NCBI GenBank assembly: GCA_031282245.1
Contig: JAITEB010000041.1
Coordinates: forward strand, 21,240 to 85,239
Origin: Oscillospiraceae bacterium
Lineage (GTDB): Bacteria; Bacillota; Clostridia; Oscillospirales; Ruminococcaceae
Direction of reading: 5' to 3'
Length of the DNA stretch: 64,000 nt
Shown: piece after piece, positions 54,107 to 62,634 of the stretch
How positions within the stretch are numbered: position 1 is the stretch's first letter
Layout: every line of letters begins with the position of its first letter
The notes under the pieces: model-generated
What the model was told of the DNA's origin: nothing
Database searches by the model: none
What the model saw: the letters and a program-made list of their open reading frames with translations, nothing else
Program-made: the position numbers and the translations under genes

Positions 54107-55676
54107 TTTCAAAGTCCTCCTCCGTCTCCTCAAAGTCGGGAAGCTCCACAACGTTCAGGTTATAGTTGTCCGCGCCGTACTCGCACTTTGAAAGCACGGA
54201 CTGCGGGATTTTGCGGAGTTTGATGTTCGGGAAGTTGTTCTTTATCCCGATTTGGAACGCCGACGCGCAGATGACCAGCGACTGCGTGTCGGAGAAGTGC
54301 TTCGCAATCTCGCCCAACAACGGCGCGGTGATATACTGCGTGGTCACGAAGATGAACCCGGCCACGTTGTTTACTCCGTGGATATACGGGTTGCCCTCGC
54401 GGGGCGCAAAACGGTAACCGCACAGCTTGGCGACGGCGGCGGCAAGCATCGTCGGGTCATACTGGCTGGAGATAATCTCGAATCCGTTCTCGTCCTTCAC
54501 AATCAGCGTCGGCGCAAGCTCGTAGAATTTGAATCCGCCGCCTTGCCAGTTCTGTGACTTGCTGATACCGCCTTGTTCGCCGTCGACTACGGCTTTCAGG
54601 CGCGGGAGGCAGTGGGTGTAACAATGGTCGCCCAATTCTATGCCTATGTAACGGCGTCCCATTTTGTGGGCAACTGCCGCTGTCGTTCCGGAACCGAGGA
54701 AGCTATCAAGCACAAGGTCTCCCCCATTGCTTCCAAGGGTTAGAATACGCTGAAGCAAACGCTCAGGTTTAGGGGTCGGAAAAATCTGCTGTGGATTGAA
54801 TGCCTTAATTTCTTCACGGGCTTCGTGGTTATGACCGACATCCTCAAACCGCCAAACAGTGCGAGATGGGATGCCGTTCTTACGAAGGTCACATAGGAAC
54901 GTCTTTCTTGAAGGTACTGCCGTTCCGTCTTTTCCAAACCATATCTCATCGTTTGCGTCCATTTCGGCAAGGCGATCAGCGGAAAAACGAGGATAGGTTC
55001 CCGCAGGTGGTGTCCAAGTGACACCATTCCTGAAAGTGTATGAGAGCGGCTCAGCCTTATCAGAGCCGCTCTTGGCGTGTAAAGGTGTCGCTTTCCAAAC
55101 CCCTTTAGGGTGATTGTCTGGGTTCTTGTAGGCGGCGTTCATTTCGTCAGTTCGAGGAAGTAGATTCGGCCGCCACAGTTGTTTGTTCTTTGCGTACACA
55201 AGAATAAAATCGTGATTATCGGAGAACCATTTCGCGTCATTAGCGATGGTATACTTTTTCTCCCAAATTACGGTAGCTACAAAGTTGTCTCGACCCAATA
55301 TCTCATCACACAGCACTTTTAAATAATGACCTTCGTCATCATCAATGCTTATCCAAATAGAACCGTTTTCACTTAAGAGGTTACGCAATATCTGAAGACG
55401 CGGGACCATCAGCGACAGCCACGTCGAATGCTCAAGGTTATCGTTGTATAACTCGAATGCTGCCCCAGTATTATAGGGAGGGTCGATGTACACGCATTTC
55501 ACCCGTCCGGCAAACTCCTGCTCCAAGGCTTTCAGGGCGAGGAGGTTGTCGCCGTGGATGAGCATATTGGCGGCGTCGGGGTCGCCGTAATCGCGACTGG
55601 CATCGTGCAGCAGTATGCGCGGCTCCACGGCGGGTTCCCGCCCCTTGCTAATCCAAGTCAATTCAAGTTTCTGCAT
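54096..55676 (-). CDS. Type III-like DNA methyltransferase (Mod, beta class)
   Basis: 526 aa. The catalytic motif DPPYNTG lies at residues 65-71 and the SAM motif SFLGSGTTAA near 325, the DPPY-then-FxGxG order of beta-class N6-adenine/N4-cytosine methylases used by type III systems. The segments between and after give the target recognition domain. The specificity cannot be read from sequence. Translation is coupled to res by an 11-base overlap. Confidence 0.93.
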   Translation of the reverse strand: MQKLELTWISKGREPAVEPRILLHDASRDYGDPDAANMLIHGDNLLALKALEQEFAGRVKCVYIDPPYNTGAAFELYNDNLEHSTWLSLMVPRLQILRNLLSENGSIWISIDDDEGHYLKVLCDEILGRDNFVATVIWEKKYTIANDAKWFSDNHDFILVYAKNKQLWRPNLLPRTDEMNAAYKNPDNHPKGVWKATPLHAKSGSDKAEPLSYTFRNGVTWTPPAGTYPRFSADRLAEMDANDEIWFGKDGTAVPSRKTFLCDLRKNGIPSRTVWRFEDVGHNHEAREEIKAFNPQQIFPTPKPERLLQRILTLGSNGGDLVLDSFLGSGTTAAVAHKMGRRYIGIELGDHCYTHCLPRLKAVVDGEQGGISKSQNWQGGGFKFYELAPTLIVKDENGFEIISSQYDPTMLAAAVAKLCGYRFAPREGNPYIHGVNNVAGFIFVTTQYITAPLLGEIAKHFSDTQSLVICASAFQIGIKNNFPNIKLRKIPQSVLSKCEYGADNYNLNVVELPDFEETEEDFENAE

Positions 55677-55691
55677 AGTGTGTTTCCTCCC

Positions 55692-57911
55692 TTACGTTAT
55701 CTCAAACGAGAACGTCATGATGTTGTCCAGTTGCGCCTTGCCGTTTAACTGATGTATGGCTTCGGCTTGCAGGTCGGCGGCATTCTTTTTGACCTTGTCT
55801 TTGCTTTTCAGCATCTGCCGCTGCTTCTGGACAATAACTTCGTTGAGTTTGTTTATCTCTTCCTGCAGGTCAACAATCTGCTGGAACGTGAGCGATCCGA
55901 CGTTGTCGGTCATCTGCCCCTGTTTCAGTTTGATTTGGTTCCGCAGGTCGTTTATCTCTCGGCTTAAGGCGTCCTCGCAGTATCGCCTTGCGCTCGTCGA
56001 GTCGGCGGTTGCCGCGCCTATGACTTCGGCGGGTATCTCCATCATGCGATCGAATATCTCGTCGTCAATCTCCACGCCGGTGTCTGTGACTACGCTGATG
56101 AGAAGGTGCTGCTCGCGCTCGCCTTCTTTGCCGTAGTTATAGGTCAGTTTATCGACTGAAACCGCTCCCGATAACCCTGTGTTGCCGTTGCTGAAGAAGT
56201 TCGTCTGCTCCGCAGCCGGAAGAGCCGAATGGTTAAACCGAATACGAACGGTTGGAGCATCAAGGGCGATGGCTTCGTCGCGCAGACCGAGGTATATCGG
56301 CGATTCCGATTCAAGGAACGTGCCGCCGCCCGACTTTGCGTCCTCCCACGAGGGTATGTAGCGTTTGCCCTTGTAGTCGAACGTCCAGTCCCTGTCATTG
56401 ACCCTTGTCGCTCCGTAAGCGGCGAAGAGGTCGAACTTCCAGCGGTCAACCCACGCAAGGCTAGCGCGGGTTCTGGTTTCGCAGTTTTTCAGCTTGGCGG
56501 TTACATCCTCGTCAAAGAACTCCATTACCTGCCGGATAGTCTGGGCTTTCTGCTCCGCAATGATTTCGGCGTACTGCTGTTGCAAGGCATCGAACTCACG
56601 GTTGATGTCGGTGTGGCAATTCTGGACAATGTCATACACCGCCCACTCAAAGTCAATGCCGCGCTCCAAAGCACCCAGAATCTCATCCGAGGAACCGAAC
56701 ACGCCCTCAAAAAGCCGGAACTTGCTTTCAAGTAATTCATGCACCCGCCGGTCGGCGGCATTGTTCTGATTCACGAAGTTGACCACGACCACGTCATATT
56801 TCTGCCCGTAACGATGGCAGCGCCCTATGCGCTGTTCCACCCGCTATTATTTCCTGACGGTCACGCCGCCTACCCTCATTGAAGGCATCGTCGTCGGTCT
56901 CGTCTTCGTCGGAGTATTCCTCGCTGTATTCGCTGTATGCTTCAAAATCCTCGAAGAGGTCGCCTTCGAGGTTGTCATCATAGCCTTCTTGCAATGCCTC
57001 CAGCTTGTTAATCAGCGATTGCAGGGTCTTGGAAACCGCCGCCGATGAGGATGCGAGCAGTTTGCGGATTACCATAGTCACAAGCTGCCGCCCGTTGTCC
57101 GGCAAGGCACGGATGTGGTCACGCTGCGGGTATTCCGACATACGGTCATAATAGAGTTTTTGTTCCGTGTCGCCCGGCGTGTAAAGGCGGGTAAGCACCT
57201 GCCGTTTGGTGAATTTGATATAGCCAGTGTCCGACACATCTTGTCGCAAGGTGTGGACACAGAAATTCCGCAGTCGCAGTTCTGCTATCGGCGTAGCCGT
57301 CAGGAGTAGCTTTTTCCTGCCGCCCAAAGCCGCATTGATGTTCTTGGCGCGGGCATTGCCCGTCTTCTTAATATATGTTGCGAAGCCTGTGCGCTTCGTC
57401 GGTGATAACCAAATCCCAAGGGATAGCTGTGAGGCTGTCTCTGCTCGCCGACGCGAACTCATAGGAGCATATCGCCACTTTCTTGTCATACGTGGCTTGC
57501 AGAAAAAGGTTAGCCGGAGGCGTCACGCCTTTGCGCCGCTTCGGCCGCTCGATGATGGCGCATGGTATGTTGAACTTCTCTTCCAGTTCCGTTTTCCATT
57601 GGATTCGGAGTGAAGCAGGCAGAATAAGTAAAATGCGCTGCTTTCGCTCCGCCCAATACTGGCAAGCACAAGCCCCGCTTTTCGATGGTCTTTCCAAGCC
57701 CAACCTCGTCGGCAAGGAGCGCGCCGTTGGAGATGGGAGAACGCAAAGCGAAGAGAGCCGCCTCCACTTGGTGTGGGTTTAAGTCTACCCTTACGCCCGA
57801 CATGGATGAAGCGAGAGCTTCTATTTCACGCGCCGGGCGCGATAATGTCAGTTGTTCAGCGAAGTACCGCTTCTGGTGCGGCGTGTAGGTAACAGCCATA
57901 ATTTCCTCCAT
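55692..57911 (-). pseudogene. Broken SNF2-family helicase
   Basis: Fragments of one SF2/SNF2 helicase lie in order across three frames. They are the N-terminus with Walker A (LLADEVGLGKTIE, near 57725), motif II (LVITDEAHRLRN, near 57390), motif III (LLLTATP, near 57300), a middle acidic region, then motif VI (VEQRIGRCHRYGQK, near 56830) and an intact C-terminal region of about 380 aa. At least three frameshifts separate the first pieces. Motif III runs directly into a late segment, and motifs IV-V are missing before motif VI, so two internal deletions exist. It sits upstream of the intact mod and res genes in the same orientation. Confidence 0.85.
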
Positions 57912-57933
57912 ATGATTGACTTATTTGCGCGTG

Positions 57934-58134
57934 TCATGGGCGCATTTCCATAATGTCCGAGATGTCGCAGCCAAGCGCCTTGCATATCCGTTCCAATATT
58001 TCCGTGTTCACGTTCTCGTCCTTTCCGAGCTTCGTGATTGATGAGGCGCTTATCCCCGCCATCTGACGCAGGTCTTTCTTCTTCAAATCCCTGTCAATCA
58101 GGAGTTTCCATAGTTTTTTGTAGCTGATGGCCAT
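57934..58134 (-). CDS. Xre/Cro-type HTH regulator
   Basis: 66-aa single-domain Cro/CI-type regulator (KKLWKLLIDRDLKKKDLRQMAGISASSITKLGKDENV with a recognition helix at about 27-37, and a C-terminal CDISDIMEM typical of the small YozG-like family). It is the first gene of the minus-strand accessory operon, with its own consensus-like promoter and AAAGGAG ribosome binding site. It probably regulates the operon. Confidence 0.9.
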   Translation of the reverse strand: MAISYKKLWKLLIDRDLKKKDLRQMAGISASSITKLGKDENVNTEILERICKALGCDISDIMEMRP

Positions 58135-58165
58135 CCAATAACTCCTTTCGCCGCACTATGTATCA

Positions 58166-58194
58166 ATTATAGCATATATGTATTTTGATTGCAA
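58166..58194 (-). promoter_or_regulatory. Promoter of the accessory (defence) operon
   Basis: On the minus strand TTGCAA (58194-58189), a 17-nt spacer and a perfect TATAAT (58171-58166), ahead of the 66-aa Xre gene. Confidence 0.75.
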
Positions 58195-58294
58195 TAGTAA
58201 GAGTTGAGTTTGCAAGACTTTTGCTTTGATTTCGCTTCGCGAACCCGTCACAGCACTAGCGAAATGTTGCTTGTAAATTTTCCATGAACAAGTA

Positions 58295-58323
58295 TTGACA
58301 GGTTGTTTGGAATCGGTTATAGT
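58295..58323 (+). promoter_or_regulatory. Promoter of the divergent Xre gene
   Basis: TTGACA (58295-58300), a 17-nt spacer, TATAGT (58318-58323). The divergent promoters lie about 100 bases apart. Confidence 0.78.
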
Positions 58324-58379
58324 ATTATTAAGCTGTTCAGCGAAGCAGCTGTATAGCGATTATCGAAAGGAGAATGATT

Positions 58380-58763
58380 ATGGCTGGAGAATTCGGTCAA
58401 TACATCGAACAGAAGCGCCGCGGCAGAGGAGCCGACGGCACCGACATAATGCTGAAGGACATCGCAGCCGCAATGGGCGTGACCGCGACCTATCTTTCAG
58501 ACATTATCAAGGGGAGGCGCAACCCGCCCGATATGAAACTCCTCGAAAAAATCGCGGAAGCCCTGCACTTGGGCGACACCGAGCGCGCGGAACTGCTCGA
58601 CTACGCCGGACGCGAACGGGCTGAAGCCGCGCCTGACCTTCCTGAGTATATTATGGACGCCAATCTGCCGCACGTCCGCATCGCCCTGCGCCGTGCCAAC
58701 AGTAAAAACCTCGGAGACGACTTCTGGAAGAAGGTTGTGGAAGAGATGGATGATAAGGAGTAA
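58380..58763 (+). CDS. Xre-family transcriptional regulator
   Basis: 127 aa. The HTH is at about residues 22-62 (MLKDIAAAMGVTATYLSDIIKGRRNPPDMKLLEKIA). The C-terminus has a second conserved block (PEYIMDANLPHVRIALRRANSKNLGDDFW) seen in regulators of phage and integrative elements. The ATG at 58380 is 9 nt after AAGGAG; an ATG at 58374 is too close. It reads away from the defence operon and towards the phage relic. Confidence 0.88.
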   Translation: MAGEFGQYIEQKRRGRGADGTDIMLKDIAAAMGVTATYLSDIIKGRRNPPDMKLLEKIAEALHLGDTERAELLDYAGRERAEAAPDLPEYIMDANLPHVRIALRRANSKNLGDDFWKKVVEEMDDKE

Positions 58764-58772
58764 AGCCTGCCT

Positions 58773-58871
58773 ATGACCAACATTACCAATGACCTCGTGC
58801 CGCGCTATTCAAAGACCGACTTCAACTCAGTCGGCATCAGGCTTGAAGAACTGGGTCTCCTCATCCATTAG
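58773..58871 (+). pseudogene. Truncated start of a gene downstream of the Xre regulator
   Basis: A 32-codon frame begins MTNITNDLVPRYSKTDFNSV and stops at TAG 58871. The usual partner of such regulators is an ImmA/IrrE-type metallopeptidase, but the HExxH motif is not present anywhere here. It is likely a truncated relic. Confidence 0.35.
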
Positions 58872-58983
58872 TTATGAGGCACCCTTGTTCTCATGCCTAT
58901 TTAACGTGACCATATTTTTTTACCGCATGACTTCGCTAAAAAGCTATGTAGCGTTATTGTTCATTGAGGGGAGAAACAAGACA

Positions 58984-59232
58984 ATGGAAAAGAAAAAGAT
59001 GAAATGCCCAAACTGCGGCCGCCGCGCCTTTGACATATCTCGTTTACCCAATGAGGATGTTGAGGTTACGCTCAAATGCCCGCAGTGCGGGAAGTTTGTA
59101 TCAGTTCCCTGCAACGAGACCTCGGAAACTGAAAACCGCAAAAACTTAACGAGGCCACGAAAGAAGATGATGCGTATAGCATACGGCTTTAGTCACTCAC
59201 TGCCACGGGCAAGCCCTTTATTGGGGCAATAG
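58984..59232 (+). CDS. Small zinc-ribbon protein
   Basis: 82 aa with two CxxC pairs (MKCPNCGRR and LKCPQCGKF, residues 6-35), a classic zinc ribbon as in small mobile-element cysteine-rich proteins. The C-terminus is basic, probably unstructured, and may be extended by a recent frame change. AGGGGAG lies 12 nt upstream of the ATG. Confidence 0.6.
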   Translation: MEKKKMKCPNCGRRAFDISRLPNEDVEVTLKCPQCGKFVSVPCNETSETENRKNLTRPRKKMMRIAYGFSHSLPRASPLLGQ

Positions 59233-59421
59233 CAAAACAGGATACACAAGTAAACCTATAAGAAATTCATACCGAGCAACGGAGCCGAGTGAGAGCTACC
59301 AAATGGCCGGATGAGTTACGGAACGCAATGTTCGTAACCATCCGGCTTTTTGTGTTTCGTGACCATTCGGCTCTTTCTATAGCCCTGCTTGGCTCCTTGC
59401 CAATTTGGAAGGAGTCAAGAA

Positions 59422-59697
59422 ATGACAATCAATCCTAACCCGGACGGCAACGCCCAACGCTTTATCGAAATCGACGGCGAGCAAATCCCCGTCACCGAAG
59501 ATGTCTACCGAGTCTTCAAAGACCCGCTCTGGGCGGAACACAAACGCAAGGAACGCGCCAAGCGGTGCCGCGACGAGAACGGCTTCCGCTGCACCAAGGA
59601 CTGCCGCATCTGTGACAAGGCCCGCGAAGGCAGAACCCGCTCCCTCGACAAATTCATAGAGGGCTGGCTACGAGATGGCCGACCCTGTGGATGGTGA
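59422..59697 (+). pseudogene. Frameshifted small mobile-element protein
   Basis: Starts MTINPNPDGNAQRFIEIDGE with AAGGAG upstream. It has VTEDVYRVFKDPLWAEHKRKE and a CxxxC/CxxC block (FRCTKDCRICDK), as in small proteins of clostridial phage and integrative elements. After SLDKFIEG the frame shifts by one base: the original sequence GYEMADPVDGE is still readable in the next frame, while this frame ends at a premature TGA. Confidence 0.6.
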
Positions 59698-59735
59698 GGG
59701 GAGAACGAACTCCCTCGGAAACGGAGGTAGACCTT

Positions 59736-59919
59736 ATGCAAACGAAGGCAAAGGAACACGGACACGGACTTGCGCGCCGACAGCCTCGACGAGGAACTCG
59801 CGGGCATCCTCACCGCGATAAGCATCGTGTCCAAGCGTCTCGCCAAGAAGCTGATGGCGCTTCAAAGGCGGGACGTAGCAACCGAGGAAGGAGGAACCCC
59901 AGATGAGCAAGATGAGTGA
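59736..59919 (+). pseudogene. Frameshifted small mobile-element protein
   Basis: An ATG after CGGAGGT starts MQTKAKEHGHG. The meaningful frame continues one base off: DTDLRADSLDEELAGILTAI and SIVSKRLAKKLMALQRRD, ending at TGA 59919. It is a typical small protein of element regions and overlaps the next gene start (59903). Confidence 0.55.
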
Positions 59920-60230
59920 ACTCGACATCTGCATCAAGGAGTTGCGCTCGGCGGCAGCAGCAGGATTGGCGGCTCTGTTTATGGCAAGCACCGAATCAGC
60001 GAAAGAAACGCCCCGCCCCGGTGGCTGGGCCACCCAAACCGAAGCCCATAACGCTGGAGCAAGTGCGGGCGGCGCTGGCCGAAAAGTCGCGGAGCGGTCA
60101 CACCGCCGAGGTTCGTGAACTGCTGCTGAAGCACGACGCGGCGAAGCTGTCGCAGATTGACCCTGCAGAGTTTGAAGCCCTGCTTGGCGAAGCCGCCGCT
60201 ATCGGACTTGGGGAGGGCGAAGATGGGTAA
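59903..60230 (+). pseudogene. Frameshifted element protein
   Basis: Begins MSKMSELDICIKELRSAAA. One or more frame changes near 59960-60030 shift to the frame PPKPKPITLEQVRAALAEK followed by GHTAEVRELLLKHDAAKL, ending at 60230. The C-terminal frame is well conserved-looking, so the damage is recent. It overlaps the DUF2800 relic by 8 bases. Confidence 0.55.
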
Positions 60231-60800
60231 ACACGCGCTCCTCTCGGCGTCCTCTAGCCACCGCTGGCTCAACTGCCCGCATCGGCGCGGCTCTGCGAGC
60301 GGTACGAGGACAAAGGCTCCGGCTACGCCGCAGAAGGGACTGCCGCTCATACGCTTTGTGAATATAAGTTGTGGTGCGCCCTTGGCGAGGGTTTGTCGGC
60401 GGTCGCGGACATCCGTGAACACCTCGACTGCTACTCCGACGAGATGGACGAGTGCTACGCCGCCTTTGTCACTGAACTGGTGGAGACGGCAAGGCAGATT
60501 TGCGCCGACCTCATGGTGCTGATAGAGCAGCAGCTCGACTTCTTCAAGTATGTGGAGGGCGGCTTCGGCACCGGCGACTGCGTCATTATCGCCGACGGGA
60601 CGTTCCACATAGTGGACTACAAGCATGGTCAGGGCGTTTTGGTCGAGGCGGCCAACAACCCGCAGATGAAGCTGTACGCCTTGGGCGCTTTGGAGTTGTT
60701 CGACGGCCTCGTCTCTTGGGCAAACGACATCAAGGACTACGCACTGCAAGCCGCCCTCGGCGGCAAGGTGTGGCGGGGATGGAAGCTGTTCGAGGGTCGG
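60223..60800 (+). pseudogene. DUF2800-family phage protein, frameshifted and internally deleted
   Basis: Begins MGKHALLSASSSHRWLNCP, loses one base near 60277, then continues as ARLCERYEDKGSGYAAEGTA in the next frame through CVIIADGTFHIVDYKHGQGV. The text LGALELFDG is joined directly to DIKDYALQAALGGKVW, which in the family lies much later, so about 100 codons seem deleted. It is cut off at about 60800, where sequence from a minus-strand polymerase relic begins. Confidence 0.7.
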
Positions 60801-61350
60801 GCAGATGGTTCTGCGGTAGGTTCTGCATCTGAATCAGCCGCCCAGCCCATCTGCCGGTGCGGTTGGCGCCGTAAAACTGGAACATCCCCCTTGCCCGACC
60901 GTCGGCGCAGACGGCGTTCTTCATCGCCTGATATTTCTTGACCGACGATTTCGCCAACTGCTGACGTAGCGATAATGCCTGACCGAGCGGCTCCTGCGCG
61001 GTCTTGAGCAGTTCCGCCACAGCCTTCTTGCCGAGGGTGTCGGTCGGGAGGCCGTTATAGCAGAGCCATTGCTTCATCTGCGCCACGGAGTTCGGGTTGT
61101 CGAGTTCCGTGATTTCCTTCATCAATCGGGTCAGTTACGCCTTGGAACGGGCGTCAGCGGCGATGGCGTTTTTTACGAGTGTCATATCTACCATCACGCC
61201 ACGGTCGTTTATCTCTTGGTCGAGGGCGTACGCCGCCCAGATGGAGTCCGACACAGGGAACTTGACGAGCCGCTCCTGTATGGACATCTCGGCCAGACGT
61301 TCCCGCAGACGTTCAAGTTCGACGGCACTAAGTCGAATTTGAACCAGATG
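60801..61350 (-). pseudogene. Fragment of a phage-type DNA polymerase A
   Basis: Read on the minus strand: VKFPVSDSIWAAYALDQEIN, RGVMVDMTLVKNAIAADARS, a stop or frameshift near 61131, then MKEITELDNPNSVAQMKQWL, LGKKAVAELLKTA, AKSSVKKYQAMKNAV and FQFYGANRTGRWAGRLIQMQNLPQNHLPD. This is the central part of the phage DNA polymerase family. Its 3' end is fused to the DUF2800 relic on the other strand, which indicates an inversion. Both ends are missing. Confidence 0.75.
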
Positions 61351-61474
61351 ATTGGCAATGCATTTTCGGAGTTACATTTGGCAGTGATAGTCGATTATCG
61401 AATTCTTTGCGGCATAATCATAGTATAGAGCACGGGCAAACTTACTATTGAGCAAAAAGTCCTCACCGCAAAAA

Positions 61475-62533
61475 TTACGTATTTCTCTCAAGCGCCTCCC
61501 AAATGCCGTTTATATATGCGATTCCCAAAGCGCGGTCGCAAAGTCCGTAACCTGCTCTGCCCTTTTCCCCCCAAATCATTCTGCCGTGGTCGGGGCGGCA
61601 GTAACCCTCGAACCCGCCGTCGTGAAAAGCTTTGACAATCTTATATATATCAAGCGAACCGTCTTGATGAGAAGACTCATAAAAATTTCCGTTTTCCTGA
61701 AATTTAAGATTGCGAATATGCGTAAAGTGAATCCGCGGCAAAAATTCGGTTATAATTGCAGGCACATCATTGTTTTTGTCCGCTCCAAGGCTTCCCGTGC
61801 AAAGCGTCAAACCGTTATACACACTATCGTTAAGCGACAAGAATCTTGCGATATGGTCACGATTATTTATAAGTCTTGGCAAACCGAAAATATTAAACGG
61901 CGGGTCGTCAGGATGTATTGCCATTTTAATGCCGCACTCTTCGCAGGTGGGAATAATCGCATCAAGAAAATACTTTGCGTTTGCAAAATATTTGTCTTCG
62001 GTCATTCCTTCATATTGCAGCAGCGTTTTCTCAATATTGGCAAGTCTTTCGGGTTCCCAGCCGGGAAGAGCGATTCCGCCGCAGTCTTTTTTATATTTAT
62101 CCGCCAATGCTTTTGGCGTTGTGTTTCTGATAAAGCTGTCATCAAAACGCATTGTTTGTGACCCGTCGGGCAGTTCATAAAACAAATCGCTTCTTGCCCA
62201 GTCGAGCACCGGCATAAAGTTATAGCAAATAACCTTTATTCCGATTTCACGAAGATTTTTAACAGTTTTTATATAATTTTCAATGTATTCATCACGGCTT
62301 GGCAGTCCCAACTTAATATCCTCGTGGATATTAACGCTTTCGATAACTTCCAAATCAAGACCGGCTTTGCGGATATTGTCTGCCATTTTTTTGCACTCGT
62401 CAGGTTCCCAAACTTCGCCCGCCTGTTTATAAAGCAGACTGGTAACAACGCCGGATACACGGGGTATTTGCTTGATATAGCTAAGCGGAATTGACTCCTG
62501 CCCATCACCGTACCATCGCACTGTCATTTTCAT
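61475..62533 (-). CDS. uxuA: Mannonate dehydratase
   Basis: Dehydrates D-mannonate to 2-keto-3-deoxygluconate in the glucuronate pathway. The 352-aa sequence shows the UxuA TIM-barrel landmarks: MTVRWYGDGQESIPLSYIKQ, YNFMPVLDWARSDL, MAIHPDDPPFNIFGLPRL (metal ligands), TLCTGSLGADKNNDV and YCRPDHGRMIWGE. It follows the GH115 gene by about 100 bases, consistent with uptake and breakdown of glucuronic acid. Confidence 0.95.
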   Translation of the reverse strand: MKMTVRWYGDGQESIPLSYIKQIPRVSGVVTSLLYKQAGEVWEPDECKKMADNIRKAGLDLEVIESVNIHEDIKLGLPSRDEYIENYIKTVKNLREIGIKVICYNFMPVLDWARSDLFYELPDGSQTMRFDDSFIRNTTPKALADKYKKDCGGIALPGWEPERLANIEKTLLQYEGMTEDKYFANAKYFLDAIIPTCEECGIKMAIHPDDPPFNIFGLPRLINNRDHIARFLSLNDSVYNGLTLCTGSLGADKNNDVPAIITEFLPRIHFTHIRNLKFQENGNFYESSHQDGSLDIYKIVKAFHDGGFEGYCRPDHGRMIWGEKGRAGYGLCDRALGIAYINGIWEALERNT

Positions 62534-62634
62534 GCTAATTCCTCCCGAAGCAAGTTTAATATATTATCTTTAAATATTTCCCGCACTAAAGCGCAGCCAT
62601 TTAACGCTTATTTTTAATCCGCCTTCAGTGTTTT

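Noticed and set aside
58773..58871. ImmA/IrrE metallopeptidase partner of the Xre regulator
   Set aside because: Only 32 codons are open and no HExxH motif occurs in any frame nearby, so only a relic was recorded.
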